Positions 7,120-11,688 of a DNA stretch of 11,688 nt are shown piece after piece. The number at the start of each line of letters is the position of its first letter. Position 1 is the stretch's first letter. Location of the stretch: assembly GCF_946477055.1 (NCBI RefSeq), contig NZ_CAMKXG010000097.1:1-11688 (forward strand), written 5' to 3'. The translations under genes were made by a program, and so were the position numbers. The stretch comes from Lonsdalea britannica. Its GTDB lineage: Bacteria > Pseudomonadota > Gammaproteobacteria > Enterobacterales > Enterobacteriaceae. The notes beneath the pieces were generated by a model, which worked only from the letters and a program-made list of their open reading frames with translations, ran no database searches and was not told the DNA's origin.

Positions 7120-8868
7120 ATGATTAATGATCAAGATCTTTCCACATGGCAGACATTTCGTCGCCTATGGCCGATGATCACGCCGTTCAAGACGGGGTTG
7201 GTCGTCGCAGGCGTCGCACTGGTAATGAATGCCGCCAGCGACACGCTTATGTTGTCTTTGCTCAAGCCGTTGCTGGATGACGGATTTGGCAAGGCTGACC
7301 GCAACGTGCTGGTGTGGATGCCGTTAGCCATTATCGGGCTGATGGTGATGCGAGGGATCTCCAGCTACATCTCCAGCTATTGCGTGGCGTGGGTCTCCGG
7401 CAAGGTCGTAATGAACATGCGTCGCCGGTTATTTAGCCACATCATGGGAATGCCGGTTTCGTTCTTCGACCAGCAGTCCACAGGGACGCTGCTGTCGCGA
7501 ATCACTTATGACACCGAACAGGTGGCCGCTTCCTCGTCGGACGCGCTGGTGACCGTTATTCGTGAGGGTGCCTCCATCATCGGCCTGTTTGTACTGATGT
7601 TCTGGTACAGCTGGCAGCTTTCGCTGATCCTGATTGTGATCGCGCCCATTGTCTCCTACAGCATTCGTCTGGTGTCTAAGCGCTTCCGTAACATCAGTAA
7701 AAACATGCAGAACACGATGGGGCAGGTGACGACCAGCGCGGAGCAAATGCTCAAAGGGCATAAAGAAGTCCTGATTTTCGGCGGCCAGAAAGTCGAGTCG
7801 GAACGCTTTGATTCGGTGAGTAACCGCATGCGTCAGCAGAACATGAAGATGGTGTCTGCGTCCTCCATTTCCGATCCCGTGGTGCAGTTTATTGCTTCTC
7901 TGGCGCTGGCCTTTGTGCTGTATGCCGCGAGCTTCCCCTCCGTAATGGAAACCCTGACCGCCGGGACTATCACGGTCGTCTTCTCCGCCATGTTCACCCT
8001 GATGCGTCCGCTGAAATCGCTGACCAACGTCAACGCGCAGTTCCAGCGCGGTATGGCCGCGTGCCAGACCTTGTTCACCATCCTGGATATGGAACAGGAA
8101 ACCGATAAAGGCAAACGCGTGATTGAGCGCGCCAAAGGCGACCTGGAGTTCCGTCATGTCGACTTCGCCTATCCGGGCAAGGAAACGCTGGCGTTGAACG
8201 ACATCAGCCTGCATGTGCCGCCGGGTAAAACCGTCGCGCTGGTGGGACGCTCTGGCTCCGGCAAGTCCACCATCGCCAATCTCATTACGCGTTTTTACGA
8301 TATCCAGTCGGGCGAAATCATTCTGGACGGTCACGATCTGCGCGACTATACGCTGTCTTCTCTGCGTAATCAGGTTGCGCTGGTGTCCCAGAACGTACAC
8401 CTGTTCAACGACACCATCGCGAACAACATCGCCTATGCCTTCGACAAATCGTTCAGCCGCGAAGATATCGAACGCGCGGCAACCATGGCGCACGCGATGG
8501 ACTTCATCAGCAAGATGGAGAACGGTCTGGATACCGTGATCGGCGAAAACGGCGTGCTGTTGTCCGGCGGACAACGTCAGCGTATCGCGATAGCGCGCGC
8601 GCTGCTGCGCGACTGCCCGATCCTGATTCTGGACGAAGCCACCTCGGCGCTGGATACCGAATCCGAACGCGCGATTCAATCGGCGCTGGATGAACTGCAG
8701 AAAGACCGTACCGCGCTGGTCATCGCTCACCGTCTCTCGACGATTGAAAATGCCGACGAGATTCTGGTGGTGGAAGACGGCCGCATTATTGAACGCGGCA
8801 ATCATCACGATCTGATTACCCGTGATGGCGCTTACGCGCAGTTGCACAAGATGCAGTTTGGCTCATGA
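7120..8868 (+). CDS. msbA: MsbA, lipid A/core lipopolysaccharide flippase (ABC transporter)
   Basis: At 582 residues it has exactly the length and numbering of E. coli MsbA. An N-terminal membrane domain of six helices (about 20-310) is followed by an ATP-binding domain with Walker [10 protein letters not shown] (376-384, K382), the signature LSGGQRQR (about 481-488), Walker B with D505 and catalytic E506, and the H-loop IAHRLST (about 535-541). As a homodimer in the inner membrane it flips core-lipid A to the periplasmic face using ATP; it is essential in E. coli. The start [18 protein letters not shown] matches the E. coli start block; the ribosome binding site is weak (CAGG). Its stop overlaps the lpxK start by ATGA, as expected for translational coupling. 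Unlike E. coli, it is not directly behind comEC and must use a promoter in the 392 bases upstream. Confidence 0.98.
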   Translation: MINDQDLSTWQTFRRLWPMITPFKTGLVVAGVALVMNAASDTLMLSLLKPLLDDGFGKADRNVLVWMPLAIIGLMVMRGISSYISSYCVAWVSGKVVMNMRRRLFSHIMGMPVSFFDQQSTGTLLSRITYDTEQVAASSSDALVTVIREGASIIGLFVLMFWYSWQLSLILIVIAPIVSYSIRLVSKRFRNISKNMQNTMGQVTTSAEQMLKGHKEVLIFGGQKVESERFDSVSNRMRQQNMKMVSASSISDPVVQFIASLALAFVLYAASFPSVMETLTAGTITVVFSAMFTLMRPLKSLTNVNAQFQRGMAACQTLFTILDMEQETDKGKRVIERAKGDLEFRHVDFAYPGKETLALNDISLHVPPGKTVALVGRSGSGKSTIANLITRFYDIQSGEIILDGHDLRDYTLSSLRNQVALVSQNVHLFNDTIANNIAYAFDKSFSREDIERAATMAHAMDFISKMENGLDTVIGENGVLLSGGQRQRIAIARALLRDCPILILDEATSALDTESERAIQSALDELQKDRTALVIAHRLSTIENADEILVVEDGRIIERGNHHDLITRDGAYAQLHKMQFGS

Positions 8869-9872
8869 TTGACCGCATCTGGTCAGGACGCTCTCCGCTC
8901 TACTGGCTGCTGATCCCGCTATCGCTGCTCTATGGCGCGGTAAGCGGGATTATTCGCCTGAGCTATCGTTGGGGGTGGCGTCATGTATGGCGCGCGCCTT
9001 TGCCGGTGGCGGTGGTGGGGAACCTGACCGCGGGAGGCAATGGTAAAACGCCGGTCGTCATCTGGCTGGTGGAACAGCTGCAGCAGCGAGGTTACCGCGT
9101 CGGCGTGGTTTCGCGCGGTTACGGCGGAAAAGCGGAACGCTATCCTCTGGTCGTTTCACCCGACGTCACCACCGCACAGGCGGGTGATGAACCCGTACTG
9201 ATTTTTCAACGCACGGGCGCGCCCGTTGCCGTTGCGCCCCAACGCCGCGAGGCCGTAGAGGCTCTGTTGGCTGCCTATCCGCTCGACATTGTGATCACCG
9301 ACGACGGCCTGCAACACTATGCGTTGGCGCGTGATGTCGAAGTGGTGGTGGTCGATGGCGTGCGCCGTTTCGGCAACGGTTGGTGGTTGCCCGCCGGACC
9401 GATGCGCGAACGGGCCTCCCGTCTGGCCTCCGTCGATGCGATCATCGTTAACGGCGGCGACGTTCAACCCGGCGAGATCGCCATGCAGCTGTCTGCGGAC
9501 GAAGCCGTCAATCTCGTGACCGGTGAACGACGACCGGTATCGGAGCTGCCGCCGCTGGTGGCGATGGCGGGGATCGGGCATCCGCCGCGATTCTTTGCCA
9601 CACTCAAACAAAAGGGCGCGACCGTGGAGCATGAGGTCGCGTTTGCCGATCACCAGTCCTATTCGCCTGCCCAGCTTGCGTCGCTACCCGGCGGCGAACA
9701 GCAGGCGCTGATCATGACCGAAAAAGACGCGGTGAAGTGCCGCGCTTTCGCTAAGGCTAACTGGTGGTATTTGCCGGTCACCGCCGAACTATCCGCGGCG
9801 CCCGCCGAGGCCGTATTGGCACGGCTCGAACAACTGATTGCACAGTATCGACAGGGCAACCCGAACGCCTGA
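8865..9872 (+). CDS. lpxK: LpxK, tetraacyldisaccharide 4'-kinase
   Basis: A 335-residue protein (E. coli 328) that adds the 4'-phosphate to the tetraacyldisaccharide-1-phosphate precursor, giving lipid IVA. An N-terminal hydrophobic segment (about 12-30) anchors it to the cytoplasmic face of the inner membrane. It is followed by [13 protein letters not shown] with the P-loop at 56-62, VVSRGYGGK (81-89), and ITDDGLQHY (144-152), all hallmark LpxK motifs. The ATG lies inside the msbA stop (ATGA), so it is read by coupling from msbA. The next gene, ycaR, follows after 51 bases; in E. coli K-12 ycaQ stands between the two and is absent here. A small nested hairpin spans the stop codon (9855-9886) but has no T run. 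Function is secure by family. Confidence 0.97.
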   Translation: MIDRIWSGRSPLYWLLIPLSLLYGAVSGIIRLSYRWGWRHVWRAPLPVAVVGNLTAGGNGKTPVVIWLVEQLQQRGYRVGVVSRGYGGKAERYPLVVSPDVTTAQAGDEPVLIFQRTGAPVAVAPQRREAVEALLAAYPLDIVITDDGLQHYALARDVEVVVVDGVRRFGNGWWLPAGPMRERASRLASVDAIIVNGGDVQPGEIAMQLSADEAVNLVTGERRPVSELPPLVAMAGIGHPPRFFATLKQKGATVEHEVAFADHQSYSPAQLASLPGGEQQALIMTEKDAVKCRAFAKANWWYLPVTAELSAAPAEAVLARLEQLIAQYRQGNPNA

Positions 9873-9886
9873 TAAGGCGCGTTGCC
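9855..9886 (+). other. Nested hairpin at the lpxK stop codon
   Basis: An outer stem GGCAAC (9855-9860) / GTTGCC (9881-9886) encloses an inner stem CGCCT (9866-9870) / AGGCG (9875-9879) with a GATA loop. There is no T run, so it should not terminate transcription. It might stabilise or process the mRNA between lpxK and ycaR. The structure is seen in the sequence; the role is a guess. Confidence 0.4.
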
Positions 9887-9923
9887 TCTCATTGACAAAG
9901 AGCTTCTTGATGGAGGAAGCACG

Positions 9924-10106
9924 ATGGATCATCGTTTACTTGAAATAGTCGCTTGCCCGGTCTGTAACGGCCGGTTGGTCTTCGATAAAGAAAAACAGGA
10001 ACTGATCTGCAAGATAGAAGGTCTGGCCTATCCCGTGCGCGACGGCATTCCCGTCCTGCTGGATCATGAGGCCCGCCATCTGACCGCCGACGAGACCGCA
10101 AAATGA
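9924..10106 (+). CDS. ycaR: YcaR, Trm112-like (UPF0434) small protein
   Basis: A 60-residue protein matching E. coli YcaR in length and sequence: [30 protein letters not shown] and LTADE. It carries a CxxC pair (C11, C14) and one further cysteine (C29); Trm112-family zinc ribbons usually have more, so metal binding is uncertain. In other organisms Trm112 proteins activate methyltransferases, but the role in enterobacteria is not established. The frame is open upstream to a TTG at 9882, but GGAGG seven to eight bases before the ATG at 9924 and alignment with the E. coli start fix the shorter form. Its stop overlaps the kdsB start by ATGA, so it probably sets kdsB translation. Confidence 0.95.
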   Translation: MDHRLLEIVACPVCNGRLVFDKEKQELICKIEGLAYPVRDGIPVLLDHEARHLTADETAK

Positions 10107-10855
10107 CGTTTACCGTAATTATCCCGGCCCGCTTCGCCTCCAGCCGTCTACCGGGCAAGCCGCTGGCCGACATCAACGGCAAGCCGATGGTGGTCCACGT
10201 CATGGAACGTGCGCAGGAGTCGGGCGCGGAGCGTGTCATTGTGGCCACCGATCATCCTGACGTTGAGCAGGTCATTCGTCAGGCGGGCGGCGAAGTTTGT
10301 CTGACTAGCCCGGATCACAGTTCAGGCACCGAGCGGCTGGCGGAAGTGATTGAGCGCTACCGTCTCCCGGATGATGAAATCATCGTCAACATTCAGGGCG
10401 ACGAACCGATGATCCCGCCGGTCATCGTGCGTCAGGTCGCTGAAAATCTGGCGGGAAGCCGGGCAGGGATGGCGACCTTAGCCGTGCCGATTATCGGCAG
10501 CGAAGAGGTGTTCAACCCCAATGCGGTGAAAGTGGTGAGAGATGCGGAAGGCTATGCGCTGTACTTCTCGCGCGCGCCGATCCCGTGGGACCGCGAGCGC
10601 TTCGCCCAGTCGAAAGAGAACGTTGGGGATCACTTCCTGCGTCATATCGGCATTTATGCCTACCGGGCGGGTTTTGTGCGTCGCTACGTCAGTTGGGCGC
10701 CGAGCGAGCTGGAAAAAATCGAACTGCTGGAGCAGCTGCGTGTACTCTGGTACGGAGAAAAAATTCATGTGGATGTGGCGAAAGCGATTCCGAGCGTCGG
10801 CGTGGATACGCCAGAAGATCTGGAGCGCGTACGCCTGGCGATGGCCGGCGGCTAA
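10103..10855 (+). CDS. kdsB: KdsB, 3-deoxy-manno-octulosonate cytidylyltransferase (CMP-Kdo synthetase)
   Basis: A 250-residue cytoplasmic enzyme (E. coli 248) that makes CMP-Kdo from CTP and Kdo, the activated sugar for the inner core of lipopolysaccharide. The nucleotide-binding start [16 protein letters not shown] (6-21), SGTERLAE (74-81), IQGDEPMI (97-104), [11 protein letters not shown] and [12 protein letters not shown] are all present. The ATG overlaps the ycaR stop (ATGA) and has no separate Shine-Dalgarno, so translation is probably coupled. It is the last gene of the msbA-lpxK-ycaR-kdsB block; a strong terminator follows 31 bases after the stop. The catalytic motifs are intact. Confidence 0.98.
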   Translation: MTFTVIIPARFASSRLPGKPLADINGKPMVVHVMERAQESGAERVIVATDHPDVEQVIRQAGGEVCLTSPDHSSGTERLAEVIERYRLPDDEIIVNIQGDEPMIPPVIVRQVAENLAGSRAGMATLAVPIIGSEEVFNPNAVKVVRDAEGYALYFSRAPIPWDRERFAQSKENVGDHFLRHIGIYAYRAGFVRRYVSWAPSELEKIELLEQLRVLWYGEKIHVDVAKAIPSVGVDTPEDLERVRLAMAGG

Positions 10856-10886
10856 AACTTCCCTCATTCTCGTTTAGTTACAACGG

Positions 10887-10918
10887 CAGGCGGACATTAT
10901 GGCCGCCTGTTTTTTTTT
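10887..10918 (+). terminator. Rho-independent terminator after kdsB
   Basis: A 7-bp stem CAGGCGG (10887-10893) / CCGCCTG (10903-10909) with a 9-base loop runs into nine T residues (10910-10918), closing the lipopolysaccharide operon. Confidence 0.92.
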
Positions 10919-11138
10919 GCTGAAATCCGGGAGGAAATACCGTCAACCCGGGGTTTCAGGCTGGACTAAATGGTCCGGCATCGATCACGATCAGCGCGTT
11001 CAGATAGCAACGCCGTCTGATGAGGCAAGGCGGTCAGCGAAGACTGCCGAGATTGCTGGAGGGTATCACGTCACCGTGTTAAGCGAGTGGGGTAGCCTCA
11101 GAAGCATGAATGAAGACCACAAAAGGAAGGAGTTCTAC
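10919..11138. other. Leader region of the lyase gene
   Basis: The 220 bases contain an imperfect inverted repeat, TGAAATCCGGG (10921-10931) against CCCGGGGTTTCA (10947-10958), and a 7-bp hairpin around TAAATG (10960-10978). I looked for a KdgR-type operator (AATGAAA close to TTTCATT) and for a CRP site (TGTGA-N6-TCACA) and saw neither. No convincing sigma-70 promoter was found, although one must lie here or within the repeat region. Confidence 0.45.
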
Positions 11139-11688
11139 ATGGAAATGAGTAATACGATCTGCTCAACGCTGGCGTTGGGCCTGCTAGCCGCTACTACCGC
11201 ACCGGCGAATGCGGCCACCTTTTATCTGTCGCCGACCGGTAATGATAACGGCACTGGCACCCTCACCGCACCCTGGAAAACATTTGGACGGGCGCAGCAA
11301 ACCCTGGCGCCCGGTGACCGACTGTGGATACGCGGCGGTAAATACGGTTTTATCGGGGGCGTCAACCAATGCGCGAGCCGTACCGATATCGTCAATGCGG
11401 TGACGTTGAACAAAAGCGGAATGGCGGGAAAACCCATTCAGTACTGGGCTTACACAGGGGAGACGCCGGTGTTTGACTTCAGCAAAATGAAGGATGACTG
11501 CCGCATCAAAGGGTTCAACGTGACGGCAAACTGGGTGTCATTGAAGGGGCTAGAGATTGTAGGCGTCCGGCAGAATAACAATCTCAACCACGAATCCTGG
11601 GGCGTGTGGATCAAAGGCAGTAACAACACGTTTGAGCTGTTGAACATCCACCACATTATGGGAACCGGCCTGTTTTTGCAGAATGGCG
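11139..11688 (+). CDS. Secreted right-handed beta-helix protein, probable PL9-family pectate lyase (partial, 5' part only)
   Basis: The first 183 codons are present; the gene runs off the right edge. The start has a strong Shine-Dalgarno (GGAAGGAG) seven bases before ATG. Residues 1-25 form a Sec signal peptide with a hydrophobic core and probable cleavage after ANA. The mature start TFYLSPTGNDNGTGT, then APWKTF, GDRLWIRGGKY, VTLNKSGMAGKPI, PVFDFS and GSNNTFELLNIHH, follows the layout of PL9 lyases such as Dickeya PelL (FNKSGKDGAPI, AVFDFS, GSHNTFENTAFHH in memory of that protein). The calcium-binding aspartates and catalytic lysine of PL9 lie further on and cannot be checked. It would cleave polygalacturonate or a related plant cell-wall polymer by beta-elimination in the periplasm or outside the cell. 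Other beta-helix lyases or hydrolases remain possible. It stands behind the kdsB terminator as its own unit. Confidence 0.75.
   Translation, partial: MEMSNTICSTLALGLLAATTAPANAATFYLSPTGNDNGTGTLTAPWKTFGRAQQTLAPGDRLWIRGGKYGFIGGVNQCASRTDIVNAVTLNKSGMAGKPIQYWAYTGETPVFDFSKMKDDCRIKGFNVTANWVSLKGLEIVGVRQNNNLNHESWGVWIKGSNNTFELLNIHHIMGTGLFLQNG

Noticed and set aside
7429..8847. 472-codon minus-strand open frame antisense to msbA
   Set aside because: It is the shadow of msbA: the frame stays open because of the codon bias of the plus-strand gene, the product is arginine-, histidine- and glutamine-rich without a known family, and msbA is certain.
9892..9897. Perfect TTGACA -35 box in front of ycaR
   Set aside because: No -10-like hexamer occurs 16-18 bases downstream; the region there is the ycaR Shine-Dalgarno.
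9882..9923. Upstream TTG start for ycaR adding 14 residues
   Set aside because: The ATG at 9924 has a strong GGAGG and matches the E. coli YcaR start and 60-residue length.
1..11688. CRISPR array, tRNA, rRNA or insertion sequence
   Set aside because: No regularly spaced direct repeats, tRNA cloverleaf, rRNA or transposase coding sequence were seen in the window.

Overview
The window is chromosomal sequence from a gammaproteobacterium of the order Enterobacterales. Almost every recognisable protein (LutA/YkgE, LutB/YkgF, TmaR/YeeX, ComEC/YcaI, MsbA, LpxK, YcaR, KdsB) reads as a close, full-length relative of its E. coli counterpart. The last gene, cut by the window end, looks like a secreted PL9-type pectate lyase, which points to a plant-associated soft-rot member (Dickeya/Pectobacterium/Brenneria-like). 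The genus call is inference.

Layout. (1) Positions 1-2063, minus strand: lutA then lutB, iron-sulfur proteins of the L-lactate oxidation system; lutB runs off the left edge. (2) Positions 2064-2796: a 733-base gap with no gene I can support, an AT-rich left part and a few palindromes. (3) tmaR, plus strand, monocistronic with a clear terminator. (4) comEC, plus strand, after a 213-base leader with a possible promoter and a 16-bp palindrome. (5) A lower-GC segment of about 1.46 kb between comEC and msbA, carrying one minus-strand gene for a predicted Tat-exported lipoprotein phosphoesterase. (6) msbA-lpxK-ycaR-kdsB, plus strand, ending at a strong terminator (10887-10918). (7) A 220-base leader and the 5' part of the lyase gene.

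How the genes work together. LpxK phosphorylates the lipid A precursor, KdsB activates Kdo for transfer to lipid A, and MsbA flips the finished core-lipid A across the inner membrane, so this block is a lipopolysaccharide supply operon; msbA/lpxK and ycaR/kdsB are each joined by ATGA start-stop overlaps. ComEC, the lactate proteins, TmaR (polar control of PTS enzyme I) and the lyase are separate functions that happen to be neighbours.

I found no clear new multi-gene system. The points most worth checking are the phosphoesterase gene splitting the comEC-msbA pair, the gene order differing from E. coli (no ihfB before comEC, tmaR in a new place, no ycaQ between lpxK and ycaR), and the unexplained palindromes in the gaps.
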